The notes under the pieces: generated by a model | Databases searched by the model: none | Told to the model about the DNA's origin: nothing | The model's input: the letters and a program-made list of their open reading frames with translations, nothing else | Part shown: piece after piece, positions 1 through 7,086 of the stretch | Layout: every line of letters begins with the position of its first letter | Position numbering within the stretch: the stretch's first letter is position 1 | NCBI GenBank assembly: GCA_038232935.1 | Contig: JBBSMX010000082.1 | Span: forward strand, 1-18,774 | Direction: 5' to 3' | Origin: JBBSMX01 sp038232935 | GTDB taxonomy: Bacteria; Bacteroidota; Rhodothermia; Rhodothermales; JANQRZ01 | DNA length: 18,774 nucleotides | Position numbers and translations under genes: made by a program

Positions 1-174
1 ACGGTGTACGACGTGCTCGGGCGGGCCGTGGCCGTGCTGGCGGAGGGGCCGATGGCGGCGGGCTCGTACGAGGTGGCGTGGGCGGAGGCCTCGGCGCTGG
101 CGCCGGGGACGTACGTCGTCCGGCTCGAGGCGGGCGCGTTCCGCCAAATGCAGCGCCTCACCATCGTCCGCTGA
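1..174 (+). CDS. C-terminal end of a T9SS-exported protein (5' truncated by window)
   Basis: The window opens inside a reading frame that ends at TGA 172-174. The 57 visible residues begin TVYDVLGRAVAVL and end GTYVVRLEAGAFRQMQRL followed by TIVR. This is the typical pattern of a type IX secretion system type A sorting domain: a strand with D-x-x-G-R/K, a turn rich in G and A, then the P-G-x-Y-x-v-r-l strand, and a final short basic strand. Such domains direct proteins across the outer membrane and are cleaved on export. The body of the protein lies outside the window, so its function cannot be told. It has the same domain type as the end of the gene at 15371-17860. A strong hairpin follows 20 bases after the stop. 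Confidence 0.85.
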   Translation, partial: TVYDVLGRAVAVLAEGPMAAGSYEVAWAEASALAPGTYVVRLEAGAFRQMQRLTIVR

Positions 175-193
175 TCACGGGCGACGTGTCGTA

Positions 194-239
194 ACACGGT
201 ACGGGGGACAGGGCACGCGCTCTGTCCCCCGTACCGTGT
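194..239. terminator. Hairpin terminator between convergent genes
   Basis: A perfect 18-bp stem (194-211 paired with 222-239) with a 10-base loop lies between the stop of the T9SS gene and the stop of the convergent peptidase gene at 269. No T-run follows on the plus strand. Being symmetrical, it could end transcription from both sides. Confidence 0.75.
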
Positions 240-268
240 GGATTGCCCAGAGGCCGGAGCCCAGGGGT

Positions 269-1201
269 TCACCGCCAGCGCCGCGCCATCAACGACTCTA
301 CTGGTCCGTCCTTCGGTGGTGTGGTGCTGCCCTCAGGCGGGCGCGGGTCGAGGCCGTAGAGCGCGGTCATCGTCTCAAAGAGCTCGGGGTGCCGCTCGGC
401 CAGGGCAGCGGGCCGCTCGAAGAACACCTCGGTGGCGACGGCGAAGAACTCGGCGGGGTTCGTGGCGGCGTAGCGGCGGAGGAGCGACTGGCCGCGCTCG
501 ATGAGCGCCGTCTCGCGCCGGACGAGCGCCACCCACGCCTCCACCGAGCCGGAGTCGAGGAGCGACGGGATGCCGTCGGCGTAGAGGTCGTCGTAGTCGA
601 AGAGGTGGGCGAGCTCGTGGAGGACGACGTTGGAGCCGTCCTCCGGCCGTGCCCAGCTCTCGCGGACGGCGGGCGCGGAGAGGATCACCGGCCCCTGCGG
701 ATGGACCATCCCGTCGTACGCGGGGTCGAGCGCGGTGTAGTCGTCGCCGAAGTGGCCGGGGTAGAAGAGAAAGGTGCGGTCGAGCCCCAGCTCCCACTCG
801 GGACGGCCGTGGAGGAGGAGGGCGACACCGCCCGCCACGCCGAGCCGCAGGTCGTCCGTGACTTCGAGCCCGTCCACGCCTTCGAACCGGGCCTCGGCGA
901 GCACGATCTGCACGTCGCGCTCGAAGCGGGCGCGGCCTGCCCGGCCGAGCCGGGCGTAGAGTGGAATGTGGCCCTCCAGCCAGTCGCGCGAGGCCGCGGG
1001 GAACGGCCGGCGCACGGCACGCCACCGGCGCACGGTTCCCCGTAGCCCGAAGAACAGAACGAGCACGAACGGGATCATCCCCAGAAGCGGAGCCCACGCC
1101 CCGAGCGCATCCGCCTGCACGCCGATCACGACCACGCCGCCGCCGAGCAGCAGGGCGAGCACGACGTTGAAGCCGACGGCGGAGGGGCGAGCGACACGCA
1201 T
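269..1201 (-). CDS. mtfA: MtfA-like M90 family zinc metallopeptidase, membrane-anchored
   Basis: The 310-aa product carries the zinc peptidase motif HELAH at residues 195-199, followed by FDYDD. A second conserved block, NPAEFFAVATEVFFERP, starts at residue 248, and its Glu (E251) is the expected third zinc ligand. These two blocks identify the M90/MtfA family. In E. coli MtfA binds the repressor Mlc and affects glucose phosphotransferase regulation, but whether that role holds here is unknown. Unlike the soluble E. coli protein, this one begins with two hydrophobic stretches (about residues 10-29 and 34-54), so the peptidase domain is probably tethered to the inner membrane. The ATG at 1199-1201 is the first in frame and precedes the hydrophobic segments directly. 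The gene stands alone, divergent from the broken AAA+ gene. Family assignment is firm; substrate is not known. Confidence 0.88.
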   Translation of the reverse strand: MRVARPSAVGFNVVLALLLGGGVVVIGVQADALGAWAPLLGMIPFVLVLFFGLRGTVRRWRAVRRPFPAASRDWLEGHIPLYARLGRAGRARFERDVQIVLAEARFEGVDGLEVTDDLRLGVAGGVALLLHGRPEWELGLDRTFLFYPGHFGDDYTALDPAYDGMVHPQGPVILSAPAVRESWARPEDGSNVVLHELAHLFDYDDLYADGIPSLLDSGSVEAWVALVRRETALIERGQSLLRRYAATNPAEFFAVATEVFFERPAALAERHPELFETMTALYGLDPRPPEGSTTPPKDGPVESLMARRWR

Positions 1202-1329
1202 GGGGGACGGCGTTGCTGAAGGATGAAACTATCGAAAGAACCTCACCCCGTCGCGTTCCGCCGTGAACCTCCGCGCAGCACCTCCGTCTCATTCCACCTC
1301 TCTCGTCAGACTCCCTTCTCTCCCCTCTC

Positions 1330-1811
1330 ATGGCAGACCAAGACACCCCGACGGCCAGGGCGTCGTCGTGATCGGTGCCACGAACCGGCCGACGCTGCTC
1401 GACCCAGCCCTCCTCCGGCCGGGCCGCTTCGACGAACTGATCTACGTCCCCGTGCCCGCCCCCGAGGGCCGCGCCAAAATCCTCCGCATCCACGCCGCCG
1501 ACATGCCGCTCGGCGACGACGTGGACCTCGACGAGATCGCGCAGAAGGCGGAGGGCTACACCGGGGCCGATCTCGAAAACCTCGTGCGCCGTGCCGGCCT
1601 GCTCACCCTCCGCGAGGCGCTCAAGAACGGCGCGGTGGCGGACGGTAGCGCGACGGTCTCGATGCAGCGGTTCGAGCAGGCGCTGGCGGAGACGCGCGCG
1701 AGCGTGACGCCGGAGATGGAGACGGAGTACCGGAAGCTCGCCGAGAAGCTGAAGCAGGAGAGCCCGCGCGGCCAGCGCATCGGCTTCGCCATTGGCGACG
1801 GGATAGGGTGA
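1330..1811 (+). pseudogene. Remnant of a CDC48-type AAA+ ATPase gene (internally deleted)
   Basis: From about 1350 to the stop at 1809-1811 the frame encodes the tail of a second AAA+ domain of the CDC48/p97 type. It contains VVVIGATNRP (1362-1391, second region of homology), then LLDPALLRPGRFDELIYVP with the arginine finger, the EGYTGADLENL helix, and the CDC48-like tail SVTPEMETEYRKLAEKLK. No Walker A or B motif and no N-terminal domain are present. The ATG at 1330 opens a different frame (MADQDTPTARASS) that stops at 1369-1371. It looks like the genuine start of a gene, with a C/T-rich leader like its neighbours. A simple reading is that an internal deletion joined the gene's start to its end near 1350-1360 and left them out of frame. 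A GTG at 1263 could read into the fragment, but the product would have no nucleotide-binding site. A functional short protein is unlikely. Confidence 0.75.
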
Positions 1812-1834
1812 GGGGAGCCGGGGTTTCGGTCGAA

Positions 1835-1871
1835 GGGCCGCGCCAGCTCAGCCGGCGCGGCCCTATTTGTT
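1835..1871 (+). terminator. Rho-independent-type hairpin after the AAA+ remnant
   Basis: A 10-bp perfect GC-rich stem (1835-1844 with 1854-1863) and 9-base loop are followed by TATTTGTT. It lies 23 bases after the stop of the remnant and presumably was the terminator of the intact gene. Confidence 0.75.
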
Positions 1872-1979
1872 AGCGACTTAGATGCCTCTTCACAGTCGGG
1901 CCGGTTGCTTTTCGCATCCGGGGGGCGGCTCTTCCCGTAGCGCGCTTCACCTGTCCACCCGCTCCAGCCCACCCCGGCC

Positions 1980-2702
1980 ATGCACACTCCGAATCGCCCC
2001 GCTCTCCTCGGCATCCTCTTCATCGCCATCCTCTTGCCTGCCACGGCTCGCGCCCAGTACGGCGCAGGCGGGCTCGACCTCGTCCTCGCGATTCCGCAGG
2101 GTGCCTTCGCCGACCGGATCGACGGCGTGGGGTACGGGCTCAGCGGCGGCTTCGTGTTCCACGTACCGAGCACGCCCGTCGGCTTCGGGGTCGCGGGCAC
2201 GTTCCTCACGTACGGGAACGAGACGATCCGCGAGCGCTTCGGCAGCGGGGCGCTCGCCCGCGTGGACGTAGACGTCGTCACCTCGAACAACATCGCGATG
2301 GGCCACCTCCTCCTCCGTCTCCAGCCGCCGACCGGCGCGTTTCGCCCCTACGCGGACGCACTCGTCGGCGTCAACTACCTCTTCACCGAGAGCCGGATCG
2401 AGGACGTGGACTTCAACGACGACCGCGACATCGCCTCCTCGACCAACTTCGACGACGCGGCGTTCTCGTACGGCATCGGCGGCGGTGTGATGGCGCACGT
2501 CTATCAGGGCCGCTCATCGGACACCGGCCGGGCCTTCGAGGTGCTCGTGGACGCCCGCCTCCGCTACCTCTTCGGCGGCGAAGCCAGCTACCTCCGCGAG
2601 GGCGACATCGATGCCGACGCCAACGGCAACCCGATCTACAACGTCACCGAGTCCCGCACCGACCTCCTCCTCCCGCAGCTCGGCCTGACGGTTCGGTTTT
2701 AG
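1980..2702 (+). CDS. Outer-membrane beta-barrel family protein, tandem paralogue 1
   Basis: The 240-aa product starts with a signal peptide (basic start, hydrophobic core about residues 8-21, cleavage probably after ATARA). Alternating hydrophobic/aromatic strands follow, and the protein ends in LGLTVRF with a C-terminal Phe, the usual signature of barrels assembled by BamA. Conserved blocks shared with the next gene include the GLSGG turn, FRPYADALVGVNYLFT (about residue 121), FSYGIGGGV, and RYLFGGEASYLREG near residue 196. The length suits a small 8- to 10-stranded barrel. No catalytic motif is visible, so the role (porin-like, adhesin or structural) is open. The ATG at 1980 directly precedes the signal peptide and has a C/T-rich leader. 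It lies 172 bases upstream of its paralogue. Confidence 0.8.
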   Translation: MHTPNRPALLGILFIAILLPATARAQYGAGGLDLVLAIPQGAFADRIDGVGYGLSGGFVFHVPSTPVGFGVAGTFLTYGNETIRERFGSGALARVDVDVVTSNNIAMGHLLLRLQPPTGAFRPYADALVGVNYLFTESRIEDVDFNDDRDIASSTNFDDAAFSYGIGGGVMAHVYQGRSSDTGRAFEVLVDARLRYLFGGEASYLREGDIDADANGNPIYNVTESRTDLLLPQLGLTVRF

Positions 2703-2874
2703 GCGGGGGGACTCCGGCATTACGGCGCTTCGCTACGACCCCGCACAGGCGGATCCACCATCGGCTCAGTGGACCGAGGGGGTATGGCGCATAAATGTGT
2801 GCGCCTCCCTCGTTTAGCAACCCGGCATGGCAGGGAGCGTTTCCAGTTTACCCTTCCATCTGTCCCCCGGAGCC

Positions 2875-3624
2875 ATGTCACGTCCCCTACTCCCCCTCGC
2901 CGCGCTCCTCGCCGCCACCCTCCTCGCCGCGCCCGTTTCCGCCCAGACCTACCTCGGCCTCACCGTCGAAGGCGGGATCCCTCAGAACGACTTCGAGGAC
3001 GGGCTCGACGATGTCGGGATTGGCCTTTCGGGGCAGGCGCTGTTCCATGCCGGCGTGTTCCCCCTCGCGGTCGGGCTCGATGGCGGCCTGCTCACGTACG
3101 GACACCAGGCCCGCCCCCTCCCGGCTCAGATCAATGGGCAGAGCGCGTTCCTCGGCAATGTCGAGACGACGAACAACGTCGCCCACCTCCACGCCGTCCT
3201 CCGGCTCGTCCCGAACGCCGGTGCCGTCCGGCCCTACGCCGACGGGCTCGTCGGCTTCAACTACCTCTACACCCGCACCCGCTTCGAGCAAGAGGTCATC
3301 CTCGTCGACGGCGGCGACTTCATCGACCTCGACAACGACGCCGTCCGCGCCCGCCAGGTGACGAACTCGACCGTGCTCGACGACTTCGCCCTCAGCTACG
3401 GGTTCGGCGCGGGCATGCTCCTCCGCGTCGCCTCGGGCGACGACGACGGGATGCCGTTCGAGGCGTTCCTCGAACTCGGAGCGCGCTACCTCTTCGGCGA
3501 GAAGGCCAGTTACCTCCGCGAAGGCCCCGTGACGGACGACCGGATCCCGACCGTGCAGGTGCGGGAAACCGAGACGGATCTGCTCCGGCCCCAACTCGGC
3601 CTCGTGATCCAGTTCGGGTCGTGA
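2875..3624 (+). CDS. Outer-membrane beta-barrel family protein, tandem paralogue 2
   Basis: The ATG at 2875 gives a 249-aa product starting with a clean signal peptide (MSRPLLPLAALLAATLLAAP, cleavage after VSA). An in-frame ATG at 2827 would put 16 extra polar residues before the signal peptide and is less likely. The product aligns along its whole length with the preceding gene: IPQ-x3-F near the start, GLSG, TTNNVA, VRPYADGLVGFNYLYT, LSYGFGAG, RYLFGEKASYLREG and TDLLRPQLGL. The C-terminus is IQFGS, so Phe is third from the end rather than last. Compared with its neighbour it has a longer acidic loop in the middle (EVILVDGGDFIDLDNDAV). Function beyond an outer-membrane barrel cannot be assigned. 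A strong bidirectional hairpin follows at 3666-3705. Confidence 0.8.
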   Translation: MSRPLLPLAALLAATLLAAPVSAQTYLGLTVEGGIPQNDFEDGLDDVGIGLSGQALFHAGVFPLAVGLDGGLLTYGHQARPLPAQINGQSAFLGNVETTNNVAHLHAVLRLVPNAGAVRPYADGLVGFNYLYTRTRFEQEVILVDGGDFIDLDNDAVRARQVTNSTVLDDFALSYGFGAGMLLRVASGDDDGMPFEAFLELGARYLFGEKASYLREGPVTDDRIPTVQVRETETDLLRPQLGLVIQFGS

Positions 3625-3665
3625 GTCCCAGGTCGGGAGTCCGGCGCCTCGGCCCTACCCACAGA

Positions 3666-3709
3666 GCGAGAAGCCGCGCCGGTGCTGTCCGGCGCGGCTT
3701 CTCGCGTTT
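3666..3709. terminator. Bidirectional hairpin terminator
   Basis: A perfect 15-bp stem (3666-3680 with 3691-3705) and 10-base loop are followed by GTTTC. It lies between the stop of the second barrel gene and the stop of the convergent cupin gene, so it can serve both. Confidence 0.8.
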
Positions 3710-3756
3710 CCGCTACGTCCGTGGATCGGGGACACTCGACCCCTGAACCTCTCGGC

Positions 3757-4095
3757 TCAGCCGTCGTCGCGGTCGTTGACGTGGGCGGGTGGGGCGGTGG
3801 CCTCGACGGCCTTGAAGCGCTCGTGAACGACGTAGTGGTGTTCGGCGCCCTCGGGCACGAGCCACGAATCGCCCGCGTTGAGGATGACTTTCTGATTGCC
3901 GAGATGGAGTTCGGCCTTGCCTTCGAGGGCGTAGCCGACGGTTTCGTACGGGCGCGTGTGGGGCTTCATCCCGTCGGTCGGGCCTTCCTCCCACAGCCGC
4001 ATCGAGACGCGTTTGCCGGAGACGAGGTAGGTCTGCCCCATCTCACCGGAGGGGGAATGGGAGGAGTCGACTTTTTTAACGGTGGTGTCTGCCAT
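3757..4095 (-). CDS. Small single-domain cupin protein
   Basis: The 112-aa product is one cupin fold. Motif 1 is seen as PHTRPYETVGYALEGKAEL (residues 45-63), where the second His of the usual H-x-H is replaced by Arg (R48) while H46, E51 and G59 are kept. Motif 2 is GDSWLVPEGAEHHY (residues 75-88), with the expected P-x-G-x2-H. A metal site using H46, E51 and H86 is therefore plausible but one ligand short of the classical set. Such small cupins bind or isomerise small molecules or sense them; the substrate is unknown. I chose the ATG at 4093-4095 (MADTTVKK) because it follows a C/T-rich leader like those of neighbouring genes. An upstream in-frame ATG at 4149 would add 18 residues without cupin character. 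The gene is divergent from clpB, with 261 bases between the two starts. Confidence 0.8.
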   Translation of the reverse strand: MADTTVKKVDSSHSPSGEMGQTYLVSGKRVSMRLWEEGPTDGMKPHTRPYETVGYALEGKAELHLGNQKVILNAGDSWLVPEGAEHHYVVHERFKAVEATAPPAHVNDRDDG

Positions 4096-4305
4096 GAGGG
4101 GAGAGGAAGAGAGGGGATAAAAAGAGACGGGTCGGGGGTTGAATGGCAAAGGCCCGCCTCAGTTTCGAGGGGGGTCATCCTCGCTGCTCGTGCCTGTCAT
4201 CCTGACACACCCACGGCGCGTGGTATGGTATTCGATTTAGCAAAGCGGGATGCGGATGCTGCAATCACGTCGTACGCAACCCGTACCGGCCGCACGAACC
4301 GCGGC

Positions 4306-4333
4306 CTCTGATTCAGAGATCTCTGAATCAGAG
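4306..4333. promoter_or_regulatory. 28-bp perfect palindrome upstream of clpB (candidate operator)
   Basis: Bases 4306-4333 form a perfect palindrome centred between 4319 and 4320. It can also be read as two tandem 13-bp palindromes of the form CTCTGAWTCAGAG separated by AT. It ends 23 bases before the clpB ATG. Two tandem dyads of this kind are typical of a site bound by two repressor dimers, though the RNA could also fold into a hairpin in the clpB leader. It is not the CIRCE element of HrcA (TTAGCACTC-N9-GAGTGCTAA). What binds it is not known. The rest of the 4096-4356 gap shows nothing further that I can support. Confidence 0.55.
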
Positions 4334-4356
4334 ATAACGAGAACACGAAGCAACAC

Positions 4357-7023
4357 ATGAACCTCCAGAAGTTTACCGTCAAAGCACAGGAAGCGGTCCA
4401 GTCGGCCCTCGAAATCGCCGCCGGCCTCAGCCATCAGGGCGTCGAGCCGGCGCACGTGATGAAAGCCTTCCTCGGCGACGAAGGCTCTGTCGTCCGGACG
4501 CTCCTCTCCCGCCTCAACGCCAACCTCGACTTCATCGCCACCCGGACCGATCAGGCGCTCGACAAGCTGCCGAAAGTCTCCGGCGCGAGCGTCAGCGGGC
4601 AGTACATCGGGAACGACCTCAACAAAGTCTTCGACCGCGCCCTCAAAGAAGCCGAAGGGCTCGGGGACGAATACGTCGCCACGGAGCACCTGCTGCTGGC
4701 GATGGCCGAGAGCGACGACGCCATCGGCCGGGCGCTGAAAGAGCAGAACGTGACGAAGGCGCGCGTGCTCGACGCGATGAAGCAGATGCGCGGCGGCCAG
4801 CGCGTCACGGACCCCTACGCCGAGGCGAAGTACGAAGCCCTCAACCGCTACGCCCGCGACCTCAACGAGCTCGCCCGCAAAGGCAAAGTCGATCCCGTGA
4901 TCGGGCGCGACGAGGAGATCCGCCGCGTGCTGCAAATCCTCAGCCGCCGGACGAAGAACAACCCCGTACTCGTCGGCGAGCCGGGCGTCGGGAAGACGGC
5001 CATCGCCGAGGGCCTAGCTATCCGCATCGTGCAGGGCGACGTGCCCGAGGGGCTGAAGTCGAAGCGGATCCTCGCGCTCGACATGGGCGCGCTCATCGCT
5101 GGGGCGAAGTACCGCGGCGAGTTCGAGGACCGGCTCAAAGCCGTCGTCAAAGAGGTCGCCGACAGCGAGGGCGAGGTGATCCTCTTCATCGACGAGATCC
5201 ACACGCTCGTCGGCGCGGGCGCGGCCGAGGGCGCGATGGACGCGGCGAACATCCTCAAACCGGCGCTCGCACGCGGCGAGCTCCGCGCCATCGGCGCGAC
5301 GACGCTCGACGAGTTCCGGAAGTTCTTCGAGAAGGACAAAGCCCTCGAACGCCGCTTCCAGATGGTACTCGTCGGCGAGCCGAGCGTCGAGGACACCGTC
5401 GCGATCCTGCGCGGGATCAAGGACCGCTACGAGATGCACCACGGCGTCCGCATCACCGACGGCGCGATCGTCGCCGCCGCCGAGCTGAGCGACCGCTACG
5501 TCACGAACCGCTTCCTCCCGGACAAGGCCATCGACCTGATCGACGAGGCCGCGTCTCGCCTCCGCATCGAGATCGACTCGATGCCCGAGGAACTCGACCA
5601 GCTCGAACGGGAGATCCGGCAACAGGAGATCGCCCGCGAGGCCGTCAAGCGCGAGGGCGACGACCGGCAGGTCGAGGCCATCACCGAGGAGCTTGCGAAC
5701 ATCGAGGAGGAGCGCGACCGGCTCCGCGCGCGGTGGGAGCAGGAGAAATCGCTCATCCAGGAAGTCCAGTCCGCCAAAGAGCAGATCGACGCGCTCAAGG
5801 TCGAGGCCGAGGAACTGGAGCGGCAGGGCGACTTCGGTGGCGTCGCCGAGATCCGCTACGGGCAGATCCCCGCGCTTGAACAGACCATCGAGGAAACCAA
5901 CGAGCGGCTCGACACGCTGCAAGCGAACGGCGCGCTGCTCAAAGAGGAGGTCGGGGCCGAAGACATCGCCGAGGTCGTCAGCCGGGCGACGGGCATCCCA
6001 GTGACGAAGATGCTGGAGGCCGAGAAGGAGAAGCTGCTCGGGATGGAGAAGGAGTTGGAGCGCCGCGTGATCGGCCAGCCCGAGGCCATTGAGGCCGTGG
6101 CGAACGCCGTCCGCCGAGGACGGGCCGGGCTGCAAGAGGCGAGCCGCCCGATTGGCTCGTTCATCTTCCTCGGCACCACGGGCGTCGGCAAGACCGAGCT
6201 CGCGAAGGCCCTCGCCGAGCAACTCTTCGACGACGAGCACGCCGTCGTGCGGATCGACATGTCGGAGTATCAGGAGCGCCACGCCGTCTCCCGGCTGATC
6301 GGCGCGCCTCCCGGCTACGTCGGCTACGACGAGGGCGGACAGCTCACCGAGGCCGTCCGCCGCCGCCCCTACTCCGTCGTCCTCCTCGACGAGTTCGAGA
6401 AGGCACACCCCGAGGTTTTCAACGTCCTCCTCCAAGTCCTCGACGACGGCCGGTTGACGGACAACCAGGGCCACACCGTCGACTTCACGAACACCATCGT
6501 CATCATGACGAGCAACCTCGGGAGCGACCTCATCAAGCGCCGGATGGAGATGGCCCCCGACGGAGAGCTCTCGCCCGAGCAGATGGACGGGTTGCAGGAC
6601 GACATGCTGAATCTGCTCAAGCAATCGCTCCGCCCGGAGTTCCTGAACCGGATCGACGAGATCGTCGTGTTCCGCCCGCTCGGCCGCGAGCAGATTGGCC
6701 GCATCGTCGCGATCCAGTTCGAGAACATCCGCCGCCTCGCCGCGCGGAATCACCACCTCGATCTCCGGCTCACGGACGCCGCCACGGACTACCTCGCCCG
6801 CAAGGGGTTCGACCCGGTGTTCGGAGCGCGCCCGCTCAAGCGCGTGATCCAGCGCGAGGTCGCCAACCGGCTGGCCGAGCAGATCCTCGCCGGGTTCGTC
6901 CGCGAGGGCGACACCGTCGAGATCGACGCGCTCCCCGACGGCTCCGGCGTCACGCTCACGACCGACGCGGCGACGCCGACCGAAGACGCCGTGCCGACGA
7001 ACGGCCACGCCGCCGAGGCCTAA
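4357..7023 (+). CDS. clpB: ATP-dependent protein disaggregase ClpB
   Basis: The 888-aa product is a complete ClpB/Hsp100, close to the family's usual 850-880 residues. It has, in order: the N-terminal repeat domain (starting MNLQKFTVKAQEAVQSAL); the first AAA+ domain with Walker A GEPGVGKT at 207-214 and Walker B IDEIH at 278-282; a long charged coiled-coil middle domain (about 405-530) which distinguishes ClpB from ClpA; and the second AAA+ domain with Walker A GTTGVGKT at 606-613, Walker B LLDEFEKAH near 676, and a small C-terminal domain. As a cytosolic hexamer it extracts polypeptides from aggregates together with DnaK. The tail (last about 25 residues, rich in T, A, P) looks unstructured. 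A perfect palindrome sits right before the start. The last 63 codons and the terminator are duplicated at 9600-9856 beyond an inserted restriction-modification locus; the gene itself is intact. Confidence 0.97.
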   Translation: MNLQKFTVKAQEAVQSALEIAAGLSHQGVEPAHVMKAFLGDEGSVVRTLLSRLNANLDFIATRTDQALDKLPKVSGASVSGQYIGNDLNKVFDRALKEAEGLGDEYVATEHLLLAMAESDDAIGRALKEQNVTKARVLDAMKQMRGGQRVTDPYAEAKYEALNRYARDLNELARKGKVDPVIGRDEEIRRVLQILSRRTKNNPVLVGEPGVGKTAIAEGLAIRIVQGDVPEGLKSKRILALDMGALIAGAKYRGEFEDRLKAVVKEVADSEGEVILFIDEIHTLVGAGAAEGAMDAANILKPALARGELRAIGATTLDEFRKFFEKDKALERRFQMVLVGEPSVEDTVAILRGIKDRYEMHHGVRITDGAIVAAAELSDRYVTNRFLPDKAIDLIDEAASRLRIEIDSMPEELDQLEREIRQQEIAREAVKREGDDRQVEAITEELANIEEERDRLRARWEQEKSLIQEVQSAKEQIDALKVEAEELERQGDFGGVAEIRYGQIPALEQTIEETNERLDTLQANGALLKEEVGAEDIAEVVSRATGIPVTKMLEAEKEKLLGMEKELERRVIGQPEAIEAVANAVRRGRAGLQEASRPIGSFIFLGTTGVGKTELAKALAEQLFDDEHAVVRIDMSEYQERHAVSRLIGAPPGYVGYDEGGQLTEAVRRRPYSVVLLDEFEKAHPEVFNVLLQVLDDGRLTDNQGHTVDFTNTIVIMTSNLGSDLIKRRMEMAPDGELSPEQMDGLQDDMLNLLKQSLRPEFLNRIDEIVVFRPLGREQIGRIVAIQFENIRRLAARNHHLDLRLTDAATDYLARKGFDPVFGARPLKRVIQREVANRLAEQILAGFVREGDTVEIDALPDGSGVTLTTDAATPTEDAVPTNGHAAEA

Positions 7024-7086
7024 AAGGTCGGCGCGGTTGAACGACGAGCGCCCCATCCGAAGACTCGGATAGGGCGCTCGGCTGTT
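6830..7086. repeat. Direct repeat copy 1 (clpB 3' end plus terminator)
   Basis: This segment matches 9600-9856 at a constant offset of 2770 bases. Over the first 224 bases (to 7053) only two positions differ (6888 C/T and 7017 G/A, both third codon positions and synonymous). The hairpin that follows differs at seven positions in its tip, and one base differs at 7081. Similarity stops after CTGTT at 7082-7086, which overlaps the stop codon of the restriction endonuclease gene by two bases. Confidence 0.95.
7045..7080. terminator. clpB terminator hairpin (copy 1)
   Basis: A 16-bp stem (7045-7060 with 7065-7080) with one C-A mismatch at 7054/7071 and a four-base loop AGAC. It lies 21 bases after the clpB stop and 4 bases from the stop of the convergent endonuclease gene, so it can terminate both. 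Confidence 0.8.

Noticed and set aside
236..1045. Plus-strand open frame opposite the M90 peptidase
   Set aside because: The minus-strand frame carries HELAH and AEFFAV; the plus-strand product is low-complexity.
2813..4243. TTTAGCAA occurs upstream of the second barrel gene and of clpB
   Set aside because: Two copies of an eight-base word at different distances from the starts are not enough to call a promoter element.
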